Of a stretch of 64,000 nucleotides of DNA, positions 45,436 through 54,384 are shown in pieces (positions within the stretch are counted from its first letter, which is position 1; each line of letters opens with the position of its first letter). The stretch spans positions 81,312-145,311 of the forward strand of contig NZ_BNAD01000008.1 of the NCBI RefSeq assembly GCF_014653115.1. Direction: 5' to 3'. Origin of the DNA: Nocardioides flavus (ex Wang et al. 2016). GTDB lineage: Bacteria; Actinomycetota; Actinomycetes; Propionibacteriales; Nocardioidaceae. Under the pieces are notes generated by a model. It was not told the origin of the DNA, did no database searches, and saw only the letters and a program-made list of their open reading frames with translations. Both the position numbers and the translations under genes were made by a program.

Positions 45436-46155
45436 TCAGGGCAGGCGGTCGAGGAGCTCCGCCGGCGTCACGCGGGCGCCGGTGTAGAACGGCACCTCCT
45501 CGCGGACGTGGCGGCGGGCGTCGGAGGCGCGCAGGTCGCGCATCAGGTCGACGATCCGGTGCAGCTCGTCGGCCTCGAAGGCGAGCAGCCACTCGTAGTC
45601 GCCGAGGGCGAACGAGGCCACGGTGTTGGCGCGCACGTCGGCGTAGCCGCGGGCCTGCTGGCCGTGCTGGGCGAGCATCCGGCGGCGCTCGGCGTCGTCG
45701 AGGAGGTACCACTCGTAGGAGCGCACGAACGGGTAGACGCACACGTGCGCGCGCGGCTCCTCGTCGGCGAGGAAGGCCGGGATGTGCGACTTGTTGAACT
45801 CCGCCGGACGGTGCAGCGCCATCTGCGACCAGACCGGCTCGAGGCGGCGGCCGAAGGAGGTGCGCCGGAACGCGTTGTAGGCCCCCTGGAGCTGCTGGGA
45901 GTCGGCGGCGTGCCACCACACCATCAGGTCGGCGTCGGCGCGCAGGCCGCTCACGTCGTAGATGCCGCGGACCTTCACGTCCTGCTCGGCGAGCACCTCG
46001 ATGAGGGCCTCGACGTCGGTCGCCTCGGCGGCCCGGTCGGCGTCGCCGAGCACGTCGCGCAGCTTGAAGACCGACCACATCGTGTAGCGGATCGTGTCGT
46101 TGAGCTCACGCGTGCGGGCGGCGTTGGTCTTCGCGTCGGGGGACTCGGTGCTCAT
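45436..46155 (-). CDS. hemQ: Coproheme decarboxylase HemQ (chlorite dismutase family)
   Basis: A 239-residue member of the Cld superfamily. It converts coprohaem III to haem b by oxidative decarboxylation with H2O2, the last step of the actinobacterial and firmicute pathway. [19 protein letters not shown] and [19 protein letters not shown] lie in the haem-binding half; no chlorite-degrading distal Arg block is evident to me. It starts 4 nt after hemY. Confidence 0.9.
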   Translation of the reverse strand: MSTESPDAKTNAARTRELNDTIRYTMWSVFKLRDVLGDADRAAEATDVEALIEVLAEQDVKVRGIYDVSGLRADADLMVWWHAADSQQLQGAYNAFRRTSFGRRLEPVWSQMALHRPAEFNKSHIPAFLADEEPRAHVCVYPFVRSYEWYLLDDAERRRMLAQHGQQARGYADVRANTVASFALGDYEWLLAFEADELHRIVDLMRDLRASDARRHVREEVPFYTGARVTPAELLDRLP

Positions 46156-46159
46156 GGCC

Positions 46160-47509
46160 TCATTCTGCCCGTGTGACCGAGGCCACGGCCCGCCGGGCCG
46201 AGCCGATCACCGCGGGGATGCCGACGCCGTCGTACGCCGCGCCGCAGACCGCGAGCCCGGGTCGTGTCGCGACGGCGGCTCGGATGCGGGCGACGCGGTC
46301 GAGGTGGCCCACGGCGTACTGCGGCAACCCACCGCCCCACCGCTGGACGTGGGTGTCGACGGGACGCGCCGTGATGCCCGCCATCGCCGCGAGGTCGGTC
46401 AGGGACACCCGCACCAGCCCGTCGTCGGCGGCCTGCAGCGTCGTCTCCTCACCGTGGCGGCCCAGTGAGGTGCGCAGCACGACGACGTCGGGGTCCAGCT
46501 CGCGCACCCAGGCCCACTTGGCGAACGAGAAGGTCGAGGCCTTGATGGTGCGCTGCTCGACCGGCGGGACGAGGAAGCCCGAGCGGTCGAGGAGGCCGCC
46601 CGGGACGTCCCGGGTCCGGAAGGCCAGGGTCACCACTGCGACGCTCGCGGTGTCGATCGCCGCGAGCTCGCCGGCCGCGTCCGGGACCTCGTCGGCGAGG
46701 AGCCGCGCGGCGGGCACGGACGGGGTCGCCAGCACGACCGACCCGGCCTCGACCGTCTCGGGGTGCGTCGTCGGCCCGACGGTGACCGCCCAGCCGCCCG
46801 GCGTGCGCCGCAGGGCACGCACGGTCGCCGCCGTACGCACCTCGAAGCCACCGCCGTCGACGACGAGGCCGGGCAGCCGCCCCATGCCTCCGGGCAGCGA
46901 CGCGAAGACGGGCGCGGTGGAGAGCGGGAGGCCTGCGACCTGCTCGAGCAGGCTGCCGCGGCGGGCCATGGCGAGGAGCTGCGGCACGGCCGCCGCGGCC
47001 GAGATGGCGCGTGCGTGCCCGGCGTACACCCCGCCGAGCAGCGGCTCGACGAGCCGGTCGACGAGCTCGTCGCCCAAGCGCCCGGCCACGAGCTCGCCCA
47101 CCGACACGTCGTCGCCGACGGGCGTGTCGACCTCGTGGCGCGCACGCAGCAGGCCCTCGGGGCTGAGCACCCCGCTGGCGGCGAGCTGGTCGAGGTCGAG
47201 GGGGACGCCCATCAGCGAGCGCGGCATCGTGCGCAGCGCACCGCGCGACCAGACGGCGGACGCAGCGGAGGTCGGGTGGACCACCTCCGCGCCGACCTCC
47301 TCGGCCAGCGCCAGGCCCTCCGGGCGGCGCGCCAGCATCGCCTCGGCGCCGACGTCGACGGTGAGGCCGGCGACCTCGGCGCTGCGCAGCTTGCCGCCGA
47401 CCTGCGGGGATCCCTCGAGCAGCAGCACGTCGCGGCCGGCGGCGGCGAGACCACGTGCGGCGACGAGGCCGGCGATGCCCCCGCCCACGACCACAGCGTC
47501 ACGCCTCAC
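46160..47509 (-). CDS. hemY: Coproporphyrinogen III/protoporphyrinogen oxidase
   Basis: A 449-residue FAD enzyme (HemY, also CgoX). [20 protein letters not shown] is the FAD-binding loop; [16 protein letters not shown] follows. GTG 47509 is preferred (GGTGGA upstream); GTG two codons upstream is possible. In the coproporphyrin-dependent pathway it makes coproporphyrin III for ferrochelatase and HemQ. It is upstream of, and 4 bp from, hemQ. Confidence 0.92.
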   Translation of the reverse strand: MRRDAVVVGGGIAGLVAARGLAAAGRDVLLLEGSPQVGGKLRSAEVAGLTVDVGAEAMLARRPEGLALAEEVGAEVVHPTSAASAVWSRGALRTMPRSLMGVPLDLDQLAASGVLSPEGLLRARHEVDTPVGDDVSVGELVAGRLGDELVDRLVEPLLGGVYAGHARAISAAAAVPQLLAMARRGSLLEQVAGLPLSTAPVFASLPGGMGRLPGLVVDGGGFEVRTAATVRALRRTPGGWAVTVGPTTHPETVEAGSVVLATPSVPAARLLADEVPDAAGELAAIDTASVAVVTLAFRTRDVPGGLLDRSGFLVPPVEQRTIKASTFSFAKWAWVRELDPDVVVLRTSLGRHGEETTLQAADDGLVRVSLTDLAAMAGITARPVDTHVQRWGGGLPQYAVGHLDRVARIRAAVATRPGLAVCGAAYDGVGIPAVIGSARRAVASVTRAE

Positions 47510-47565
47510 GCCGTCCACCCTGCCAGAGGGGGTGGCGGCCCACCGGCGCACCCTAGGCTGCACGC

Positions 47566-48561
47566 ATGGAGTTCACCGGAGCCGCCGACCGGATCGCGGT
47601 CATGATCGATGCCGACAACACACGGCCGTCCTACGCCAACGAGGTGCTCAGCGAGGTCGCGAAGTACGGCGACCCCACGATCCGGCGCGTCTACGGCGAC
47701 TGGACCAACCCCCACCTCACCCAGTGGGCGCGCAAGCTCAACAGCCTCGGCCTGCGGGCGATGCACCAGAACGCCTACACCTCCGGCAAGAACTCCACCG
47801 ACCTCGCGCTCGTGATCGACGCGATGGACCTGCTCTACGACGGCAACGTCGAGGCCTTCGCGCTCGTGACCAGCGACAGCGACTTCACCAGCCTCGCCCA
47901 CCGGCTGCGCGAGTCGGGCAAGAAGGTCTACGTGCTCGGCGAGAACAAGGCCCCCGAGTCGCTGCGCAACGCGTGCGACAAGTTCATCGACCTCGCCGTC
48001 GTGACCGACCGCGACGACGAGGACACGGACGACGACGAGGCCGAGGACACCCCCTCGATCAACCTGCAGAGCGCCCTGACCCGGGCCGTCAACGCCGTGT
48101 CGGACGACGACGGCTGGGCGCTCCTGCCCGCGCTGGGCAACCAGCTGGTCCGTACGCACCCCTCGTTCGACGCGCGCAACTTCGCCGGCCCCGGCGCCAG
48201 GCTCAGCACGCTGGTCACCGCGCAGCCCTACCTCGAGACCTCGGGCTCGGGCAACCAGCTGCTGGTGCGGCTCAAGGGCGCGAAGCCCGCAGCGAAGACC
48301 GCGCCCAAGGCGCGGACCAGGAAGAGCCAGCCCAAGAAGGAGGTCGCGAAGGCCGCTGCCAAGACCTCCGAGAAGGCTGCCGAGAAGGCTGCCGAGAAGG
48401 CTGCCGGGAAGGCCGCCGCGAAGACCTCCGAGAAGGCTGCCGAGAAGTCGACCGAGAAGTCAGCCCCGACGTCTGCGCCGGCGTCCCCGCCCGAGCAGCC
48501 CGTGGCCACCACGACCCTGACCCGCAGGACGAGGAAGAAGCCGAGCACACCGGGGTCCTGA
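47566..48561 (+). CDS. NYN-domain ribonuclease-like protein with OST-HTH (LOTUS) and Lys/Ala tail
   Basis: A 331-residue protein. Residues 1-150 form a PIN-like NYN domain with acidic residues in MIDADN, STDLALVIDAMDLL and LVTSDSDFTSL, so it may cut RNA. Residues 165-240 look like an OST-HTH/LOTUS RNA-binding domain. The last 80 residues are Lys/Ala/Glu repeats (EKAAEKAAEK), coded by a 12-bp tandem unit. It is divergent from hemY. Confidence 0.8.
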   Translation: MEFTGAADRIAVMIDADNTRPSYANEVLSEVAKYGDPTIRRVYGDWTNPHLTQWARKLNSLGLRAMHQNAYTSGKNSTDLALVIDAMDLLYDGNVEAFALVTSDSDFTSLAHRLRESGKKVYVLGENKAPESLRNACDKFIDLAVVTDRDDEDTDDDEAEDTPSINLQSALTRAVNAVSDDDGWALLPALGNQLVRTHPSFDARNFAGPGARLSTLVTAQPYLETSGSGNQLLVRLKGAKPAAKTAPKARTRKSQPKKEVAKAAAKTSEKAAEKAAEKAAGKAAAKTSEKAAEKSTEKSAPTSAPASPPEQPVATTTLTRRTRKKPSTPGS

Positions 48562-48575
48562 GGGTTCTTCGTGGG

Positions 48576-48650
48576 CGCGCGGACCGAAGTTCGCGGACGT
48601 CCGACCGCTGAGCGTGGCCAGAGGCCCCGGTGCCGGGTTAGGTCCGCGCG
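48576..48650. terminator. Long-loop inverted repeat between NYN and hemE stops
   Basis: Ten-base arms CGCGCGGACC (48576-48585) and GGTCCGCGCG (48641-48650) with a 55-nt loop lie between two convergent genes. It may terminate both; folding is not tested. Confidence 0.35.
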
Positions 48651-48666
48651 TCTGCGGTCGCGCCGG

Positions 48667-49713
48667 TCAGTAGGCGTGCACGAAGTCGGTGAGCGCCTTG
48701 AGCTGGTCGGGGTCCGTGGAGGGGATCACGCCGTGGCCGAGGTTGAAGACGTGGCCCTTGGCCGCGCGCCCGGCCTCGATGATCTCGGCCGCACGGGCGG
48801 TCATCACCTCGGTGGGCGCGAAGACCAGCGTCGGGTCGAGGTTGCCCTGCACGGCGCGGTCGCCGACCAGGGGGATCGCATGCTCCAGCGGCGTGCGCCA
48901 GTCGACGCCCACGACGTCGGCTCCGGCCTCGCCCATGAGCCCGAGGAGGTTGGTCGTGCCGACGCCGAAGTGGATCCGCGGCACGCCGAGCTCGCCCGCC
49001 GCGGCGAGCACCCGCTGCGAGTGCGGCATCACCGAGGCGCGGTAGTCGGCCGGGGTGAGCGCCCCTGCCCACGAGTCGAAGAGCTGCACGGCCGAGGCGC
49101 CCGCCTCGACCTGGATGCGGAGGTAGGTCGCCGCGATGCCGGCGATCTTGCGCATCAGCGCGTCCCACACGTCGGGGGCGCCGAACATCATCGCCTTGGT
49201 CTTCGCGTGCTCCTTGGACGGCCCGCCCTCCACGAGGTAGGACGCGACGGTGAACGGGGCGCCGGCGAACCCGATGAGCGGCGTGACGCCCAGCTCGGCG
49301 ACGAGCTGGCGCACGGCCTGCGAGATGTAGGGGACGTGCGCGGGCGTGAGGTCCGGGATCGCCTCGACGTCGGCGAGCGTCCGTACGGGCGAGGCGACGA
49401 CCGGCCCGACGCCCGGCTTGATGTCGAGGTCGACGCCGACGGCCTTCAGCGGCAGCACGATGTCGGAGAAGAAGATCGCCGCGTCGACGCCGTAGCGGCG
49501 GACCGGTTGCAGGGTGATCTCGGTGACGAGGTCGGCGTCCATGCAGGACTCGAGCATCCCGATGCCCTTGCGGACCTCGAGGTACTCCGGGAGCGAGCGT
49601 CCCGCCTGCCGCATGAACCACACCGGTGTGTGCGAGGGCCGCTCACCGCGGGCCGCCCGGAGGAAGGGGCTGTCGGCCAGGCCGGGGTGGGGCGTGCGTA
49701 CGGCGTCGGTCAC
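48667..49713 (-). CDS. hemE: Uroporphyrinogen decarboxylase
   Basis: A 348-residue enzyme converting uroporphyrinogen III to coproporphyrinogen III. PVWFMRQAGRSLPEYLEVR is the N-terminal family signature and GFAGAPFTVASYLVEGG the second. It feeds the hemY/cgoX product. GTG start at 49713. It is separated from hemY-hemQ by the plus-strand NYN gene. Confidence 0.97.
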   Translation of the reverse strand: MTDAVRTPHPGLADSPFLRAARGERPSHTPVWFMRQAGRSLPEYLEVRKGIGMLESCMDADLVTEITLQPVRRYGVDAAIFFSDIVLPLKAVGVDLDIKPGVGPVVASPVRTLADVEAIPDLTPAHVPYISQAVRQLVAELGVTPLIGFAGAPFTVASYLVEGGPSKEHAKTKAMMFGAPDVWDALMRKIAGIAATYLRIQVEAGASAVQLFDSWAGALTPADYRASVMPHSQRVLAAAGELGVPRIHFGVGTTNLLGLMGEAGADVVGVDWRTPLEHAIPLVGDRAVQGNLDPTLVFAPTEVMTARAAEIIEAGRAAKGHVFNLGHGVIPSTDPDQLKALTDFVHAY

Positions 49714-49785
49714 GTGCCGAATCTTCGCAGGTCAGGCGGCGTGGCGGCACATCGGCGAGGCCGGCCGCTGGCCTACTCTGGCCTC

Positions 49786-50406
49786 ATGGTGGCCCGTCAC
49801 GAGACCCACCCGGGCAGTGCTGCCGCGGCTGGACCCGCGGAGTTCCGCGCGGCTGTGGAGTCGATGCGTCGGGCGTCGCTGCGCCCGGAGGTGTTCTGCG
49901 AGGAGATGCCGGCGCCGCAGCGCATCGCGCCGTGGTCGTCCGCGCTCAGCGGCGACGTCACGGTCGACGACGACGACCTCGGCACCGGGCGGCTGATCCT
50001 GCTCCACGACCCGGCGGGCAACGACGCGTGGGACGGGACGTTCCGCTGCGTGGCCTACGCCCGGGCCGACATCGATCCCGAGCTCGGCGCGGACCCGATG
50101 CTGGCCGCCGTCGGCTGGTCGTGGCTGACCGAGGCCCTCGAGGCCCACGGGGCCGGCTTCCACGCCGCCTCCGGCACCGTCACCCGCGTCACCACCGAGA
50201 GCTTCGGCCAGATGGCCGACGAGTCCGGCACCGCCCAGGTCGAGATCCGCGCGTCGTGGACGCCCGACGTCGACGAGGTCGGCGGGCTCGACATGACGGC
50301 GCACGTCGAGGCCTGGGGCGAGCTGCTGTGCACCGCGGTCGGCCTGCCGCCCGTGCCCGAGGGCGTCACCGCCATCCCCAGCCGGCGTGGACAGCGTGGC
50401 ACCTGA
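49786..50406 (+). CDS. DUF3000 family protein
   Basis: A 206-residue conserved actinobacterial protein (DUF3000). FRAAVESMRRASLRPEVFCEEMPAPQRIAPWSSALSGDV and LILLHDPAGNDAWDGTFRCVAYARADID are typical. It often lies beside RNase D, which overlaps it by 20 bp here. Function unknown. ATG 49786, divergent from hemE. Confidence 0.85.
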   Translation: MVARHETHPGSAAAAGPAEFRAAVESMRRASLRPEVFCEEMPAPQRIAPWSSALSGDVTVDDDDLGTGRLILLHDPAGNDAWDGTFRCVAYARADIDPELGADPMLAAVGWSWLTEALEAHGAGFHAASGTVTRVTTESFGQMADESGTAQVEIRASWTPDVDEVGGLDMTAHVEAWGELLCTAVGLPPVPEGVTAIPSRRGQRGT

Positions 50407-51730
50407 GCCGATGCCCGACACCCCGGACACCTCCCTCGGCGACGCCGGTCCCGACCCGGACCTCGACACCGGTCCCGACACCGGTCCCGACACCGGTCCC
50501 GACACCGGGCCCGAGGCGCCCCCGGCTCCCCTGCTCGAGCTCCGTGACGGCCTGCCCGAGGTCGTCGACACCGACGCCGGGCTCCTCGAGGCGTGCGAGG
50601 CGCTGGCCGCCGCGACCGGCCCGGTCGCCATCGACGCGGAGCGCGCCTCCGGCTACCGCTACTCCAACCGCGCCTACCTGATCCAGCTGCGTCGCGAGGG
50701 CGCCGGCACCTGGCTCGTCGACCCGATCGGCATGTCCACCCTCGACCCGCTCCAGCACGCCCTCGCCGGCTCCGAGTGGATCCTCCACGCCGCCACGCAG
50801 GACCTGCCCTGCCTGCGCGAGGTGGGTCTGACCCCGACCAGCCTCTTCGACACCGAGCTCGCCGGCCGCCTCCTCGGCTACCCCCGCGTCGGGCTCGCCA
50901 CGCTCGTCGAGACCGTCCTGGGGCAGCGGATGCGCAAGGAGCACTCCGCCGCCGACTGGTCGACCCGCCCGCTGCCGGAGTCGTGGCTCGAGTACGCCGC
51001 GCTCGACGTCGAGGTCCTCCTCGAGCTCCGCGAGCACATGGTCACCGAGCTCGAGAAGGCCGGCAAGGCCGAGTGGGCGCGCCAGGAGTTCGACCACCTG
51101 CTGGGCTTCGAGCCGGCCGTGCGCGTCGACGCGTGGCGGCGTACGTCCGGGGTGCACCGGCTGCGCGGGCGACGTGCGCTCGGCGCGGCGAAGGCCATGT
51201 GGGAGGCCCGCGACGCGATCGCCGCGGAGCGCGACGTCACGCCCGGCCGGATCCTGCCCGACTCCGCGATCGTGGTCGCGGCCACCGCCATGCCCACCGA
51301 CCGTCGCGCCCTGCTCGCCACCCAGGGCTTCCACGGCCGTGGCGCCAGCCGCTACGCCTCGACCTGGGTCGAGGTGCTCCAGCGGGTGCGCGAGATGGAC
51401 GAGGACGAGCTCCCGACCCGCGCGCCGCGGGGCGAGGGTCCCCCGCACCCCCGGACGTGGGCCGACCGCGACCCCGTCGCCGACCGTCGCTTCAAGGCCG
51501 CGCGCGAGTCGATGCTCAACCTCGCCGACGAGCACCAGCTGCCGGTGGAGAACCTGCTCACCCCCGACTTCCTGCGTCGGCTGATGTGGGAGCCGCCGGA
51601 GACCCGTGAGCCCGCCGAGCTCGCCGACGCCGTACGCGCCCAGCTCGCCTCGTACGGCGCCCGCCCGTGGCAGGCCGGGTTGGTCACCGGCGCGCTGGTG
51701 GGCGCGATCCTCGGCGCCGAGCGCGAGTAG
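50387..51730 (+). CDS. Ribonuclease D-like 3'-5' exonuclease with HRDC domain
   Basis: A 447-residue DEDD exonuclease. IDAERASGY supplies D-x-E, and WLEYAALDVEVLLEL the Y-x3-D. An HRDC domain follows at about residues 240-320. Residues 20-42 are four PDTG repeats, from a 12-bp tandem unit (50465-50512). The start may be GTG 50387, GTG 50396 or ATG 50411. RNase D trims tRNA 3' ends in other bacteria. Confidence 0.88.
   Translation: MDSVAPEPMPDTPDTSLGDAGPDPDLDTGPDTGPDTGPDTGPEAPPAPLLELRDGLPEVVDTDAGLLEACEALAAATGPVAIDAERASGYRYSNRAYLIQLRREGAGTWLVDPIGMSTLDPLQHALAGSEWILHAATQDLPCLREVGLTPTSLFDTELAGRLLGYPRVGLATLVETVLGQRMRKEHSAADWSTRPLPESWLEYAALDVEVLLELREHMVTELEKAGKAEWARQEFDHLLGFEPAVRVDAWRRTSGVHRLRGRRALGAAKAMWEARDAIAAERDVTPGRILPDSAIVVAATAMPTDRRALLATQGFHGRGASRYASTWVEVLQRVREMDEDELPTRAPRGEGPPHPRTWADRDPVADRRFKAARESMLNLADEHQLPVENLLTPDFLRRLMWEPPETREPAELADAVRAQLASYGARPWQAGLVTGALVGAILGAERE
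50465..50512 (+). repeat. Four-copy 12-bp tandem repeat in the RNase D gene
   Basis: GACACCGGTCCC is repeated four times in frame (the last copy has one change), adding PDTG units to the disordered N-terminus. Such repeats may vary in copy number between strains. Confidence 0.8.
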
Positions 51731-51754
51731 CGCCCGCCAGCCCTACCCGGAGGC

Positions 51755-53155
51755 CTACTCGGAGGGCGACTCGCTCGGCTCCTCGGTCGGCGACTCGGTC
51801 TCCTCCTCGGGCGACAGCACCGTGCGCGAGGCCTGGTCGATCTGCTCGGTGGTCTCCTCCAGGTCGAGCACGCCCGGCGCGGTGACCAGGCGCTCGAGCA
51901 GCGGCGTGACGGCCTCGACCAGCTCCTCGCGTTGGTCGACGAAGGGCGGCACCACCATGTAGCGGATGCTGGAGTTGAACGCCGCCGCGTTGGCGGGCTC
52001 CAGGCCGGGGGCGAGGAAGTCGTCGGAGGCGGCGACCGAGGTGTTGGCCGGCACGATGTAGCCGGTGGAGGCGACGGTCGCGATGGCCGCGTCGGAGACG
52101 GCGTAGGCGATGAAGTCGGCCGCGTCGCCGACGTTCTCGGACCCGGCCGAGAGGCAGAGGCCGCTGATGTCGCCCACGGTCGCGCGGTCCTCGATGGTCG
52201 GCATCGGCAGCACGTCGAAGTCGAGGTCCTCGGCGTCGCGCAGCTCGGGCACGAGGTTGCGGAACCCGGCGATCATCGCGAGCTCGCCCCGCTTGAACAG
52301 CTGGACCGGCGTCGCTCGCGCGAGCTGGGCGTTGGTCGGCGTCAGGGCAGCGTTGCGCAGGATGGCGAGCGTCTCGCCGAGCGCCTCGCGGGTCGACTCG
52401 TCGCTGAAGGCGAGCGAGGTCGGCTCCTCGTCGTCGTCGAAGACCTGTCCTCCGCCGGAGTGGATGAACGGCGTCAGACCCTGCAGCGTCGGGTCGATCC
52501 AGACCCCGCGACGGTCGCCGCGACGCGACGCGAACTCGGCCGCGGCGCCGAACTCGGCGAGCGTCCACCGCTCACGCACGCCCTCGTCGCTGACGGTCGG
52601 CACGTCGAGCTCGCGTCGCTCCATCTTGTCGAAGTCGACGATGTCGGTGTTGTAGTAGACGACCATCGGCGACACCGAGTAGGCCATGCACTGGAGCTCG
52701 TCGTCCATGGCGAAGGCGTCGACGGCGTCGCGGGAGAAGCGGTCGCCGAAGTCGACGCCGCGCTCGTCCAGCAGCAGGCTCACCGGCTGCAGCGCGTCGG
52801 CCTCGACGAGCTGGTCGAGGTCGATGCTGGAGGTGAGGAAGGCGTCGGGGGCGTTGCCGGCCAGGACGTCCTGCAGCGCGGACTCGTGGTCGGGCCACGA
52901 CCGGAGCGTGACCTGGCGGGTGGTGGAGGTGGCGTTGAAGGAGTCGACGACGCTCTGGAAGGCCGCGACCTCCTCCTCGGTGCCGTAGGCGCCGAAGGTG
53001 ATCTTGCGCGGCTTCTCGACCGGCTGGCCCGTCGCGTCGGGAGACGGGCTGGGGGCCGGCGCCGGCTCCGCGTCGCTGGTGCAGGCGGCGGTGGTCAGCG
53101 CGAGCGCGAGGACCGATGCGGCCAGGGTGCGACGGCGGAAGGAGAGGCGAGACAC
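51755..53155 (-). CDS. Extracellular solute-binding lipoprotein (family 1)
   Basis: A 466-residue periplasmic-type binding protein. Signal peptide residues 1-24 with LTTAAC lipobox; the type 2 fold starts with KITFGAYGTEEEVAAFQSVVDSFNA. Residues about 180-400 are the second lobe. It ends in an acidic Glu/Ser/Pro tail. Family members bind sugars for ABC uptake, but no permease or ATPase gene is adjacent, so the system is incomplete here. Confidence 0.82.
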   Translation of the reverse strand: MSRLSFRRRTLAASVLALALTTAACTSDAEPAPAPSPSPDATGQPVEKPRKITFGAYGTEEEVAAFQSVVDSFNATSTTRQVTLRSWPDHESALQDVLAGNAPDAFLTSSIDLDQLVEADALQPVSLLLDERGVDFGDRFSRDAVDAFAMDDELQCMAYSVSPMVVYYNTDIVDFDKMERRELDVPTVSDEGVRERWTLAEFGAAAEFASRRGDRRGVWIDPTLQGLTPFIHSGGGQVFDDDEEPTSLAFSDESTREALGETLAILRNAALTPTNAQLARATPVQLFKRGELAMIAGFRNLVPELRDAEDLDFDVLPMPTIEDRATVGDISGLCLSAGSENVGDAADFIAYAVSDAAIATVASTGYIVPANTSVAASDDFLAPGLEPANAAAFNSSIRYMVVPPFVDQREELVEAVTPLLERLVTAPGVLDLEETTEQIDQASRTVLSPEEETESPTEEPSESPSE

Positions 53156-53164
53156 GGCGAAACC

Positions 53165-53626
53165 CTAGCCGGACAAGCCGCGACGAGCCTCCACGACGGC
53201 AGTGAAGATCGTCTCGTCGAGCGCGGCGCCCTCCCGTCGTACGCCGTCGCGCTCGAGGTGGATGAGCCGGTCCAGCCGCACCTCGCTCGGGCGCCCCTGC
53301 GAGTCCCAGCCGCCGGTGCCGACGTCCATCCAGTAGCGGCCGAAGCGTGCCTCGTCCGCGGCGTCCCGGTCGTGGTCCTGGCTGCTGAGCATCAACCCGG
53401 TCCACCCCTCGCCCGTTGTGTCGAGCACCAGCACCGGCCGGTCCTTGCCCTGGGTCGGGTCGTCCTCGTAGGGGACCCAGGCCCACACGACCTCGCCGGG
53501 GTCGGGCTCGCCGTCGCGCTCGGGGGCGTACGACGATCCCGCGCCAGCCGGGTCGGTGGGCGCGTCGGCCGGCGGCCCCGCGGTGTGGTGGGTGAGGAAC
53601 GCGCGGATGCGCTTCGCGATCGTCAT
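53165..53626 (-). CDS. MazF/PemK-like protein without antitoxin
   Basis: A 153-residue protein. Residues 44-150 look like the PemK/MazF fold (PDPGEVVWAWVPYEDDPTQGKDRPVLVL, the strand pattern of endoribonuclease toxins). A short Pro/Gly linker precedes it. No small antitoxin gene is adjacent, and it precedes the solute-binding protein by 9 bp on the same strand. It may be a housekeeping family member rather than a toxin. Confidence 0.65.
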   Translation of the reverse strand: MTIAKRIRAFLTHHTAGPPADAPTDPAGAGSSYAPERDGEPDPGEVVWAWVPYEDDPTQGKDRPVLVLDTTGEGWTGLMLSSQDHDRDAADEARFGRYWMDVGTGGWDSQGRPSEVRLDRLIHLERDGVRREGAALDETIFTAVVEARRGLSG

Positions 53627-53777
53627 CCCGCGAGTTTAGACGGCGCCCCGGACAGGGGCCGGACGTGAGCGAGTGCGCCGGACCGGGAGCGCCTCACGGC
53701 GCGTGGCCGCTCGTAGCGGCTAATTGTGGGACCCGGGGCTGCCACAGCCCGACGCACTCGAGGACCATTTTAAGCAC

Positions 53778-54374
53778 TCAGGCCAGGGTGTTGGCGATTT
53801 CGCCGTGGCCGGCCGCCTCGAGCTGCTCGGACAGGAGGAGCACCCGGCTGATCTCCTCGTGCGTCGCGCTGCCGATCGCGGCCCGTCCCGCCGCCACGAT
53901 CCGGGCGAAGGCGGCCGCGCGGAACAGCGTCACGGCGAAGTCGCCGCGGGTGATGCCGCGGAGCACGTCGTCGACCATCCGGCGCAGCTCGTCGGGGCCG
54001 GGCGGGTCCGCGACGCCGGCGACCACGCGGGCCACGTCGACGCGTCGCTGGCCGGCCTCGTACTCAGCCGCCACCGCCTCGGGCGCCGCGTACACCCACG
54101 AGCGCAGCAGGAACAGCTGCCACAGGCAGCCGGCGAGGGTGTCGGCGGGCGCGCCCGACCACACCTCGGCGAGCGTCTCGAGGCCCTCGCTCTCGGCGAG
54201 GTGGACGATGCGCTCGGCGACCTCGGGGTCCTCGGAGGCGCGGGCGCCGCGCACCAGCACCGTCGCGGCGAGGTCGCCGGCCTCGCGGACCTGTGCGGGG
54301 TCGGCGCCGCCGGCGATCTCGGCGAAGAAGCCGCCGCCGGGTGTCATCGGGCGGTGGTGGGGGCGGCCGGTCAT
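53778..54374 (-). CDS. Conserved hypothetical protein
   Basis: A 198-residue all-helical soluble protein from ATG 54374 (10 nt after hrpA). It has helices such as DLAATVLVRGARASEDPEVAERIVHLAE and LAGCLWQLFLLRSWVYAAPE. It is likely co-transcribed with hrpA. I do not recognise the family. Confidence 0.55.
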   Translation of the reverse strand: MTGRPHHRPMTPGGGFFAEIAGGADPAQVREAGDLAATVLVRGARASEDPEVAERIVHLAESEGLETLAEVWSGAPADTLAGCLWQLFLLRSWVYAAPEAVAAEYEAGQRRVDVARVVAGVADPPGPDELRRMVDDVLRGITRGDFAVTLFRAAAFARIVAAGRAAIGSATHEEISRVLLLSEQLEAAGHGEIANTLA

Positions 54375-54384
54375 GCCGTCCACC

